Under the pieces are notes generated by a model. That model was given only the letters and a program-made list of their open reading frames with translations. It was not told where the DNA came from and did not search any database. A program made the position numbers and the translations under genes. This document shows, piece after piece, positions 11,485-22,748 of a stretch of 64,000 nucleotides of DNA. The stretch is from contig CAJNOP010000028.1 of the NCBI GenBank assembly GCA_905250075.1, positions 248,001 to 312,000 on the forward strand, in the 5' to 3' direction. The first letter of the stretch is position 1, and each line of letters begins with the position of its first letter. This DNA comes from Rotaria sp. Silwood1 (taxonomy: Eukaryota; Rotifera; Eurotatoria; Philodinida; Philodinidae).

Positions 11485-14203
11485 GGTCTAAATCAACCAT
11501 GGCGATCCGATATTCGCATGTCCACAACGATGTTATACAATAGTCAAGAACTAATCGAATAATTATAAAATGAATCTGTTGCTAAAGTAATAAGATAACA
11601 TCTAAAATAACAAAACAAAATACAACAACAACAACAAAAAAAAACAAGAAAATGATTCATAAGTATAGATTCATAGAACACTTGAAAATCAATCATTGAA
11701 ATGAAATTTTTCGAAGTGTAAATGTAAAAACATGCAAATAAATGAATAACAACAGGTGTTATAGTGCTTTTGTCAATATTTCATCTAGTAAACTATATAT
11801 TCATATATCAAAGTAAGTTTTTACCGTACTATATAGTAATTCTTTGTACTTAAATGTGTCTGAATATAATTTTGCAATCATTTAGTATAAAGATAATCAT
11901 ATTTGACACATGAAACCGCAACAAATGGAATTTAAATAGGTTTTTTTTTAGGTACCATAATTTCTTTTTCTTTGCAATTCAGTTTTACTTGCTGTCTGCT
12001 TTCTAATCAATAAATAGATGAAGCGGTTTTTCTCTGGTGTTTATGTTCTGATGGTTTTTTTTTTCTTACTACACATTCATTCATTCATTCACTCGCTCAT
12101 TCGTCAAAACCGAAATTTGATAGAAGAAAAAGAGAGAAAAATGAAACCGATTACCAATATAACATGAATAGTAGAAAGAGGAGGAGAATTAGAAGACCGA
12201 CTGGCACCACGTCATTGTCCATGGGTAAAAGGTTAAATAAACTCCTTCTTCTTTCAGATCTAATATATACATATAAGCATAGATGTATATATGCATTTAT
12301 GCGCGTGTATATGTTCAGTATGTATATGTATGTATATATATATATATATGTATATATATATGCGTCTTAAAGAAGGGAATTATGATAATTGTAGTAGGCT
12401 ACCAAACCTACCAGCTTCGATTATATGGATGGTAAAGAATAGAAAAGAAGAAAAAGCCTATAATACATTTTTTTGTGGTTAGAAGTAGGAGAAAAAAGCA
12501 ACAGAGAAAGAGCGAAGGAGAAACGGATGAAATATTTCTGTTCTCTCTCTCTCTTCTCCTATCGTATGGTATAGTATATGTACCCAATTTACAACCCCGT
12601 TGGATAATATAACAGTCCTAGGCTGCTGTTGCAGCGACAGGAAGTCAGTTTATGTAATGAGGATATGCTAGAAAGAGAAAGATAGAACTATTTTAACAAG
12701 GAACATAAGTACAAATATATATGAGCAATACGACTCACTTCATTGATCGACATCTGTTTTGATCGTCTCTATTACTGTCAAATTTCATTCAATAAAAGAA
12801 AAAAGTCATTGAAATAAATTTTGTTAAACCATCCTTGATTTCTCTCGCTCTCTCTCTACATATATATAAGAAAAGAGAAAGTACCGAACATGTAGTAATT
12901 CAAATGTGACAAATAAATCGTTGTTATAATATGTATTTGCATTGTGAACTATGACATTTGATCGTTAATGATTATTACATAAATCTGTTTGTCGATTGTA
13001 AAGTACTTTTGTATTTGAATATATGTATGTCTCTATATACTTACATACATGGAATGTGAGTGCCGTTTGTTGTTGTCATCGTTGTCGATCGATTCCTACA
13101 TCTCATTAGCCACATTTTGCGGATGCAAACAGGCATCAGAATCAGCGACAAGGACATGTATATATTTCTTGAGACAATTAAAGGGATGCATATTTTCGTA
13201 CGCAAGCCTTCATTTCTGTCTCCCTCTCTCTCTCTCTTTGTCTCTCTTGTGCTCTGTTCCTCAAGTATTAACAGTCGATGTATCAAAATGCAAATTCTTT
13301 TTCTTTCTTTCTTTAACACATACATATATTCATTCAGTCATTCATTTGTATTGCTTCTAGAATTGAGACAAGCATGTATTTAGAGCAATCTAGTAAACGC
13401 TATAGATTATTACTTTCGTTTTCTTATATTTTTTTAATGGTTGATTTTATTGATGACTATTCTCTACTATTCGAATATTGATATTTTCTTTTGTCTAAAT
13501 GAAAACAAGTAGTTGTGCCCTCCAATATTTCTTTGTCCATATAACCCTTTCTGTTCTATAATCATCAATTGAAATTGTGTAAGGTAAATGTAACTTGTTA
13601 TAAGTTTTCAATCGATTCTTTTGAAGCGTTTTTTTATTCTCAATCGAATTGATTGCATCGACTATGACATACTTCCTACATCCATAAAGTAGTCATCAAC
13701 AAAACATTGACACGACTCACATTAAATGAAACGAATAAGAATATAAAAATGGCAGATTTTTTTTTATTCAACTATTTATATGTTCATGTAATAAAAAAAA
13801 TAATAATACAGATATGTAAAAAAAAAAATCTTAGATATGATTAATAGACAAGTTATAGTCGATTTTTCTATACCTGGAAAAAATATACGAATATTATTAA
13901 AGTTATTTCAAAATCAACAGACAATACATGTAACATAAAAAAAGAAAGCTTTTCTTATTATTGACCTTCAGATTTTGCTCGACGGTTGTTTTTCTTTCAT
14001 TGAGAAACGCAATTGATGCCATCCAGTCTTTAAGAAATAATAATGATCAAAAAAAAACATATCAAATATACCATATATAAACGAGAAGTGCTAGATGTAG
14101 ACTTGATTTGATCAATGTCAAAACGTAAGATGAGTACCAAGAACAACTGCTACAGATTCTTCATAATTTTTGTATATATTTTTTTGTATTTCTACAATTA
14201 TAT
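11485..14203. other. spacer between FGF-like gene and Orai A
   Basis: Probable 5' flank of the FGF-like gene and 3' flank of Orai A. It contains TA/TG repeats (about 12310-12362), CT-rich runs (12543-12556, 12842-12857, 13220-13246) and homopolymers. Overlapping short ORFs around 13041-13383 lie on both strands of the CT-rich tract and look like composition artefacts. No supported gene. Confidence 0.6.
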
Positions 14204-15108
14204 TTAACGGACATCTTCAACATTTGTCATGGCCGTCATTGGTGCAGATTGATTATGAAATAGACCACGAGCAATAGCACCACGTTCTATTATTTCTAAA
14301 TCTGTTTGATGTAAATGAATTTTTGTTCTTGCTAATCGAATATAAAAACCAACAGAAAATAAAATAAATGGACAACCAACAAGACAAAGCGTTATAATTG
14401 CTGAAATAGCTGCTGTAAATGAATAACCACTAACTTTAATCCATAAAATTAAACCAAGTTCAAGTATAAATAAAAAAAGACCAAAACCAGTAGAAATTAC
14501 CCATGCTATTTCAATATAAATATCTAATGATGATAATGGTTTTTTATTATCATGATTTATCCAAACATCACTTTGACGTATAACACTTTTTAATTCAGGT
14601 AATATACACATTGACATAAGTAAAGCAAGTAAATGAACACCGACAAGTAAACATGAAACAATGACATAACATATAAGAAGACTATCACTTCCATTACGAC
14701 TTGCATATGCATCAAGGGATAATTCAACAATAGCTACCTATGAAATATATTCGAAAAGTTCAAAAAAAAAAGAATAAAACACTTCATTTGTTTTTTATTA
14801 TATAAACTTACAATAGCAAATCCACTAAGTAATGCAGAGGTTTCATTAACACTTTCAAGTTTTGATTTACGATAGAAAAGATTATGTAATCGTTGATCAT
14901 CTTGATGTGCCTTTCCTACATATAAATAGACAGTTATATAAAAGAAAATATTTTCATATGTATTGTTAGATATATTATCTTGCATATAATAAACACCTTT
15001 GTTAGGTGATGATACAATATCTTTATGAGAAGCATTGCCAACAATACGTGTACAAAAATGCATGTTTTACAAACCTTTACTGGACAAATGCAATGAAGTA
15101 TCAGACAT
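14204..15108 (-). CDS. ORAI: Orai store-operated calcium channel subunit, copy A (223 aa)
   Basis: Plasma-membrane pore subunit of the CRAC channel, gated by STIM after ER calcium depletion. Exons 15108-15075, 14915-14812 and 14737-14204 join to 223 aa. TM1 reads TSALLSGFAIVAIVELSLD, with the selectivity-filter Glu (human E106) at residue 51. TM2 holds the conserved His in LLVGVHLLALLMSMCILPE; TM3 has EIAW and the Glu matching E190; TM4 keeps its Pro (CPFILFSVGFY). The C-terminal helix (QTDLEIIERGAIARGL) fits the STIM-binding coiled coil. NGS in the first outer loop may be glycosylated. Residues 32 and 36, matching the basic inner-pore K87 and R91 of human ORAI1, are both Glu. A second possible first exon starts at 15063. 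Confidence 0.93.
14997..15063 (-). other. candidate alternative first exon of Orai A
   Basis: ATG at 15063 opens 22 codons (MHFCTRIVGNASHKDIVSSP...) ending at a phase-1 AAAG|GTGTTT donor, the phase exon 2 needs. The frame also stays open straight through into exon 2, so initiation here without splicing is also possible. Only frame logic supports it. Confidence 0.4.
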
Positions 15109-16045
15109 ATTCACTTGTCCTTTTTTTTTTTATAATCTCTGATGTAATAGTCGATGAAGCATTACGATTTAAAAACTAGATGCATCTATTTGTTTATTAT
15201 TAATTTTTTTTTTTTTTGTTTCTATCTTCTTTTGATAATATTCTTTTTGTCAGACAAGAGAAAATTACTTGTCGTTGACCTATACTAGTTAACATTAGGA
15301 TAGAATCAAAGATTGGTTTTTTTTTTAATGCACATATAAAAGCTAAAAGTCATATTTAATATATATTCATTGTTTAAATAGCATGCCATTTGATTATCAT
15401 TTTTTTGTTTAAGATGTTAGCTTTTTATCTTTTTTTACATATCAATATTGTCGATGAGAATTTAACTGAAAGTTTATTTGAACAATGATAAAATTATATT
15501 ATATCAAGATTTATGACTAGTTTTATTCTCTGTTTAAATAAAAATTATTGTTCAAAATTTTAATTTCATTTTTCATTTCATATAGATTGAACCTAATAAA
15601 AAAAATTACCCGTATTTATCTAATACACAAGAATGACTTGTTGAATATTCGACCAGTAATAAATTGTTATTTTTGGATAGTTGTTTTTTATTTATTTCTG
15701 TTTGATGAATGTTCTGGTCTGGTTTATACTTTTACTTATCTTCTAAATCTTATATTATAATTTGGTTTTCTTATAATCAAATATATATTCTCTACTTGAA
15801 ATATACTTAATGGCAAGGGTAAGGTCAAAAAATCATATGTTAGATTCATGTAAATAGGACAAAAAATCGTTGTCTCTGAAATCTTATGCTACATGATATA
15901 ATAACATTCTTGAATGACCTTACCGATACATAAGTGGTTCTATTATCTTATAATGATATCTTACAACGCTGCAAGGTCTTTCAAGGATTCTATTAAACAA
16001 TTTAGTGTACAATGTTAGAGAAGATAATTTTTCGTACAATTTTTG

Positions 16046-16096
16046 TCTGATCTTGTAAGATAAGACAAGATCAGAAGCAAGATCTTATAAGATCTT
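16046..16096. repeat. paired short palindromes
   Basis: An 11-bp stem (TCTGATCTTGT at 16046-16056, partner at 16065-16075) is followed within 4 nt by a perfect 18-bp palindrome, AAGATCTTATAAGATCTT (16079-16096). No gene is nearby. Confidence 0.6.
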
Positions 16097-17016
16097 ACCA
16101 TCCGATTGGTTGACCTAGGTTAGTCTTACTAGGTTTGAAAGAACAATTTGTCACTAAGACAGGTCAAAGTCTAATGTTTCTTTGATTTTATAACTCTTTA
16201 TATTATTTTTACAAGTTTTTTTTCTTTTCTTGTATCTATTGATTGCTCTCTGATAAATATGATCGTTTTGTTGACTATTTAACGTTTCATATTGAGAACT
16301 ATAGAAATTTTTTAACAATTTTCTTCAAGAAGACATTTCGAATAAAAGGAAAATCGAAAAAATGTATAAGAGAAAAAGCAAAGTTCTACAAGATATCGAG
16401 AAATCAATTTCTATTATGATATAAAATTAATCAACAATTATTACAAATGTATTCATTTTTTCAATTAGGAAACTAGCAATATATTTATGAAAGATAATTG
16501 TAACAATAGCAGTCTAACTTCAAGATAGATAAAATCTATTTTAAAACGAAGCCTATCAAATCAACACATATACATCATGCTAAAGATATCTCTTGCCACT
16601 GATATTACACATACATCAATCAATCATTACTTCAATATCGCATATGAATATTGTAAACTTTATTATCATTGAAGAAATATCTCTACTGATTATCTTCTTG
16701 TCAGCTATTGCATAACGACTGCTAATGCAACCATTAAAAAAAAAACATTTTTTTCGAATTATCTGATACAGTTGTTGTTGAATGTTGGTGAAAATTCATC
16801 TAACGAAGTTAAAAGGTATTAAAATGAATTTTCAAAAAAGAAAATCATAAAAATGACCGAAAGACATAATATCTACAATCATCAAGAACTTTGTATAGTT
16901 ATTTATTCTGCTTTCAACAAGAATTTGAAAGTCTAGAATAAGATTGATGGGAAGAATCGACGTTTCTAATGTAGTTTATAATTAAGCCGAACTTAAAGAA
17001 GGACAACGCCATAAAC

Positions 17017-17026
17017 NNNNNNNNNN
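17017..17026. other. assembly gap (10 N)
   Basis: Ten N bases mark a scaffold join or gap of unknown true size. Confidence 0.99.
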
Positions 17027-19547
17027 TTCAGTAAAATGGTCATAACTTTTGAAGGAAGCGATTCGCACTCAAATCCTTTTAGAATTTTTACTAGGGCAGT
17101 ATGTAGTATCTATCGACGAAGTTTCATTGAAATCGACGGGGACACCTGAAAAGGTTTCCTTGTACTTTTTTTCTTTAATATTCTTCATAAACTTTCAGTA
17201 GGTCATATGTCAACGTCTATATCGTTACCTTCTTAAAGTAATATTCGATTATTAAACAATTCATTGATAGTTCAAACAACCGTTTTTATTCTTTATATTT
17301 CGTTCTGCACACGCTGTTTTCATATATTTTATCCACTTCAATCCGGTTATTGAATGCCTAGTTTGACTGAACATATAACCAGTAGCTCGTGATGAGCGTC
17401 GAAGAAAGAAATAAGATAAATAATTATTGGTTTGTACTACCCTAGTTTTTTTGTACAATTATTCAACCATTGATTAAAAAAGTCTTGGGAAAAATCACGT
17501 TGGTTGTTTTCAAAAAAGTTTTCCTCGTATGCTCATGTATATATATATATTAGTACAAGAGAAGATATTATCCGATAATATGTCACTTGAAATATTAACA
17601 TCAATACTCAAGACTCATTTAAAAAAACATTTGGTTAGGAATTATGTCTTGTCTGCATTTTGTACGTCTGAAGATTTTTGCTATGTTTCTAATGTTGAGA
17701 AGATGCGTTTTGGTTTTAGAAATTATTGTAATAAGTGACTCACTAAAGTGAAAATAATGAATACAAGATATGCTGACGAAGTTTCAGTAAGGTAGCTTCG
17801 AACTTTATTGAATATTGTGTATGTGAGATGAAGTTTTTGTCTGTCGAACACTTCTCTTCTTACTTTTGCAGTATAGCTAAATTTAATATTTCGTATCTTT
17901 CTTCTATCAACTTCTAGTTTTTTTTCTTTTTTTTAAAATTTACTCAGCTACGCAGACTGTAAAAAAGCGCTACCCATAACAACAGTAAAACATTTAAGAT
18001 AAACAGCAGACGCTGAATGATTACAAACAAGAAAAAGAAATGCATATTTTGAAAAAAATAAATAAATTTCAAAAATGAGTCCACACACATTGATACTCAT
18101 TTGTGTATGATGTGACGTGGTTGGCAGTTTTGAAAAGAAAAAGCTTGAATTATTTGCTACTTAATGTTTGGAAGAATCATTAGTTCCACAAGATAATCCA
18201 ATATGAACATAAAAATTGAGCTTGAAAGTACACTATTTTATATTCTAGAGAGTATAATCTAGATCTCATTGAAGAGGCTACGTCAGTTATTGAAGAATAA
18301 GAAAGGTTTTTCAATACATGTAACACGTCAGATATATCCTGAAGTTTTCTTTTGATAATGTCTCAAAATCAAAAGAGGCGGCTAATACAGATGAAATTGC
18401 CATTAAAATACAACACGAACGATTTTTTTTATAAGTCAATCCGATTCACATAAATAAATGTACACAATCAGTTTGAAATTTTTTTATTGAACAAAAAATT
18501 GAACATCCTCGCAATAATTCAATAGAAAGAAGTTGATTCTTTCATTACTGCTACAAGAAAGTGTCTATCGCTCATATGCATCAATATTGTCGATATTGTT
18601 GTAAATTATGAGAGTATGAATAAAATTGAGAGTGAATGTAGATGAGACTTTTTTTTCTCACTCATATTCTCACCTAACCAACCTCACTGCTACTCTTATG
18701 ACAAGTCATACAGTCACTATAATTTAAAAATAAAACCTGTTTTTTGAATTGGTCGCAAAAAATCTTCTAAACTACACATAATGTTGCTCGATAATCGAAT
18801 TGTTCCAGTTTTAATGTCAGTAGGCCGTCTTCGTCTATTAATTTAATCCATCAATCAGAACTCAAAAGTTGTCACCACAATGTAGTCAGTGTGCTTAAGT
18901 TTAGCACATTTCATGAAACGAGTTGTCGGCTCTGTCTTTTTTCATTAATAAATACGTCAATCAACTTCGAAATTTGTTATCAAGGGATTTATTGTTCTGG
19001 TTATATACTTCGTCAAAAAAATTCTTAAAAGTCATTTTCTTCATTTTTATCTTGTAATGTTAATTTTGATATAATTTGTAAGGTATACTATGTCAAGTAT
19101 TCATCCCTATCGATGTTTATGACGTGTCTTCATTGAGACATGTTCACATTTTCAATTAACAGATCAAATGCCTTTCCAAATAGTGCATTAAATTTAATTC
19201 ATCACGTAACAACATATTAAATATGAATTAACTTTTCGACCGATCATGTTTCTTAATTCGGAATTCGATATTTTAGTGAAAACCAAGCTAAGACCTTGTA
19301 CAGACTATAGAAATTAAGCGTAGATTAAGTAATCAAATTGCTTGCTTCACTTTTAATTCGCGCCATATATTTTTGACTTATTCTCTATCATCGTAAAATA
19401 AATATGCTCTTTTTTTTATAAATCATACGCAGCTGGATGTATATACTATATAATAATGTCATAACGAAGGTTTTTATTTAAAAATTTTACGGATACTTTA
19501 GATAGTTAACTGTTATCCAGTTACTTCTCACTATTTATCATATCTAT

Positions 19548-20306
19548 ATGAGTAATACAGAGACTACTGCGTTAGCAAAACCGTTGGAAATTGGTGTATC
19601 AGCCGGTAATAATGAAATATTTCAATCTGCTTCTCTTCAAATGAATCTTGATAGAATTATTATTATGAGATTTAATACCGAATAACAAACAGAAATAATA
19701 GTCTTTTTTGAAAAACAATGAGTAGTTGTTGCATCGAATGTATTGAGTACAGAACAATACCAGTGTAATGTTGATGAAGTTTAACAATTTTTACAAGATA
19801 TGTTCAAACAAAATATTGAACGGCACAAACTGAAAACGTGAAGTTTTGAATGTTTCAGTTTTTTAAAATTTAGAATACTTGGAAATGAACGTTACTTATA
19901 TTCTTAAACATGTAATAATCGACAAAATCTAAATATTTTATCGTGTGTTTCGAATATTGTTCGCTGATAATGAATTAATGGTCAATATAACAAGAGCTGG
20001 ACCAATGCGACCAGCAAAGACTTTGTTTTCTTTTCCTTCAGTCAACAAAACACAGAAGATCGAGAAGAATGGAAAATAATATCAGAATGGCTTCATTTTG
20101 ATATGAATCCATTAACAGGTCGAGTTACTACATATGGCTTTGAAAATGTTGCGGAAGGCCATTTTGATGGTAATACGGATCCACTCGTAGCACAAAACAA
20201 GGAAACCAATAATGATATGCATATAAGAGCATTACAATAAATATCAGCTTTAGTTGATTGTCGAAGAGGAAAAGATGATGGATTTCTTGCGATGCCTGGT
20301 TTTTAA
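19548..20306 (+). pseudogene. phytanoyl-CoA dioxygenase-like pseudogene
   Basis: Remains of an Fe(II)/2-oxoglutarate dioxygenase of the PhyH type. From ATG 19548 one frame runs about 90 codons with in-frame stops TAA, TGA and TAA. The third line of it, FFEKQ(stop)VVVASNVLSTEQ...VDEV(stop)QFL, fits the family N-terminus (a Gly codon has become TGA). After a gap, RAGPMRPAKT (about 19992-20021) and EDREEWKIISEWLHFDMNPL (about 20053-20112) follow; the latter contains an HxD iron-ligand-like motif. Then comes ISALVDCRR..DDGFLAMPG, like the family ALTD...GGF.C.PG core. Stops and shifts indicate a dead gene. The family match is from memory of the pattern and is moderately sure. Confidence 0.55.
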
Positions 20307-21026
20307 TATTTCCTTCAAACAGAGACTAAAAAACAATGAATAATTATGTTTAAAATAGAAATCAAAGTTGACATTTAACTACAGTTCAAATCTTAAAGAT
20401 GATCTTATTTCAGCAACTCTTCCAAGATTTATTTTTTCAAGCTCTTTTTTGACTTCTCTATAAGTTCCATTATACATTTTATTATCAAATGAAAGCAATT
20501 AGGTTGAGAACAGACATCTAACTGAGTGTGAGGGCGGAAGACCAACTGAGGAATGAAAGCTAATTCATGAATACCATATTTCTATTTCAGTACAGAACAA
20601 AAGTAGTATATGATTTCAATAGATGAATCTTCTAGATTAAATAGATCGTAAAGAAAAATAAATCATAGTAGTACTTCTCCTACTTGAGAACATATTCAAC
20701 GAATATCAATGCGACAAAGACGTTTAATTGTCTAAGATTCTCAATTACCACATAAAAGTTTGGCCACACATTCGAATGGTATGAGAATTGTTCAGTAATT
20801 ACATATAGAATTAGTAATTGATGAAGTAATAGAAAATAAAAAATTAACTAAGCGATTCTAATTTATCTTTAATATAATTAGATCAGTAGTTGTTGTTATA
20901 TTTTATTTTTTGTAAAAGTTCACGATGTATCTTGATAAAGGCTATGTGTAACAAGCAAACAAATACAATGTTTCTTTTATTCATATATATTTTATTTATA
21001 CAGATGTCTTTTTCTTTAAAGTATAT
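20307..21026. other. spacer downstream of Orai B
   Basis: AT-rich sequence between the pseudogene and the 3' end of Orai B. I see no gene. Confidence 0.5.
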
Positions 21027-21917
21027 TCAAGAATCTTCTTCTATATTTCTTGTTAATGGTCCTAGTGGAATATTTGAAACATTCATAACTAAACCACAAG
21101 CAATAGCACCACGTTCTATTGTTTCTAAATCTGTTTGATATAAATAAACTTTTGCTCTAGCTACACGAAAATAAAAACCAATAGCAAATAAAATAAATGG
21201 ACAACCAATAACACCTAGTGTAATAAGAGCGGCAATAGCTGCTGTTTGAGAAAAACCGCTCACTTTAATCCAAAAAATTAGACAAAGTTCAATAATAAAT
21301 AAAAATAAACCAAAACCAGTAGAAGCAATCCATGCTATTTCAATATATTTATTTAATGATGATAATGGTTTACTATTTTCATTATTAATCCAAAAATCAC
21401 TATTCCGTATCACACTTTTTATTTCAGGTAATATACACATTGACATAAGTAAAGCAAGTAAATGAATACCTACTAGAAGGCATGATATAATAGCATAACA
21501 AATGATAAGACCCTCATTAGATTTATTTTTTTCATAAGAATCTAATGATAATTCAACAATGGCTACCTTTAATATATATTTAAAATAAAAATTGAATTTG
21601 ATATTTATTAAATAACTTACAATAGCAAATCCACTAAGTAACGCAGATGTTTCATTAACACTTTCAAGTTTTGATTTACGATAAAGTAGATTATGTATGC
21701 GTCGGTCCTCTTTAGATCCAGTTCCTAAAGACAAATATCAATATTTATAAAATATATGTTTTATATTTTTATCATAATGTTTTTCTAAACAGAAAGAACA
21801 CTTGTAATAGGTAATAAAATATTGTTTAATGACAGACAATGCTAATATAAAGTAAAAAAAAAAAAAGACAAAGTTTCACTCACCTTTCTTTGATACATAT
21901 AGTGAAATCTCCGACAT
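21027..21917 (-). CDS. ORAI: Orai store-operated calcium channel subunit, copy B (225 aa)
   Basis: Second Orai subunit. Exons 21917-21884, 21724-21621 and 21566-21027 join to 225 aa. The first two exon lengths (34 and 104 nt) and phases are the same as in copy A, so the pair arose by duplication. Conserved: filter Glu 51 in TM1 (FAIVAIVELSLD), the TM2 His, EIAW in TM3, the TM4 Pro and a C-terminal helix. Residues 32 and 36, matching human K87 and R91, are Glu as in copy A. The outer loop differs (SYEKNKSNEG in place of the NGS sequon). Most changes from copy A are conservative and no stop or shift is seen, so both copies look functional. An acidic alternative first exon lies upstream at 22748-22643. 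Confidence 0.93.
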
Positions 21918-22642
21918 GTTGCTTTTACTATTTTCTATATTTGTTGATATGAGTAAAGCATGATAATTTTATTAGAATAATCGATAAAGAACACTAATTT
22001 AATGCTGTGAATTCATCCTGCTGTTATAAGTATTTTTCGATTCTTTAAGTACTGTTACTTTTCTGATACACAGCAAGTAAATACTCAGATTAATATTTTA
22101 TATTCTGAAGCAGTAGTAGTACTTAACCTTGCTTGCTCTTTTTCCTTTTGTTGTTTTTTGTATTTCGTTTGTTCGTTCTTTCGCTTGTTAGTATGCTGAA
22201 TGATATATATATATATGTATCATAATAGGTAAATAAGCTTTGTAAACGACGAAAAGAAGCAATAAAAAAAATTTTCTTTTTGCTTTATGTCAGTTCTGAT
22301 TGCATCTATAGATGCAAACAAGATTTATATTTCCTTTTCATAAAAGTCGCACATCAATAGTGCTTATTGAAGACAAAGAATAATCGATTATCATCGATGT
22401 ATTATTGTCTAGATGCGAAAAAAACCTATAATAATAGCTTAATAAATCAAGCGAATAATGGGTCTTATTGAAAAAAATTTTGATTTAATGAAGCATATCG
22501 ATCTTGTTACTATCTATTTTATTTAATTACTAACGAACTCCGAGAACAATGTTACATGTGCCGTATAGAAGAAAAAAAAACTAGGATATTTTTGAATTTT
22601 CATGCTAAATTACTCAAAAACAATCTTATGAAAATTACCTAC

Positions 22643-22748
22643 CAACAAAACTTAAATAACTATCATCATCATCATCATCATCATCATCGTGGTCATCTCC
22701 ATAAAGTTCACCGAATTTTCGTTTGATTGATGGTGAAGTATACCACAT
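22643..22748 (-). other. candidate alternative acidic first exon of Orai B
   Basis: On the minus strand, ATG at 22748 opens 35 codons (MWYTSPSIKRKFGELYGDDH, then nine Asp, then SYLSFV) ending in a phase-1 G|GTAGGT donor. That phase joins exactly to Orai B exon 2 and would give a 249-aa form with a strongly acidic N-terminus. The Asp run is a (GAT)n microsatellite, so part of the signal is low complexity. An AG|GTAATT donor 4 nt on would break the frame. RNA evidence is needed to accept it. Confidence 0.5.

Larger units (their letters stand above)
15109..19547. other. spacer upstream of Orai A
   Basis: No supported gene. It holds homopolymer tracts, a patch of perfect palindromes at 16046-16096, a 10-N gap at 17017-17026, and just after the gap a higher-complexity stretch (about 17027-17160) that looks like a dispersed-repeat fragment. 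Short ORFs at 17261-17738 have no recognisable features. Confidence 0.5.

Noticed and set aside
13041-13383. Three overlapping ORFs of 94-107 codons on both strands
   Set aside because: They share one CT-rich microsatellite tract, overlap in several frames and show Ser/Leu or Arg/Glu-biased text with no splice or domain logic.
11485-14203. Possible tRNA or other RNA gene in this spacer
   Set aside because: I looked by eye for tRNA box B-like text here and in other spacers and found none convincing; a covariance-model scan would be decisive.
22661-22689. (ATC)n run as plain microsatellite only
   Set aside because: Kept instead as part of a candidate Orai B exon, since the surrounding frame, ATG and phase-1 donor are consistent.
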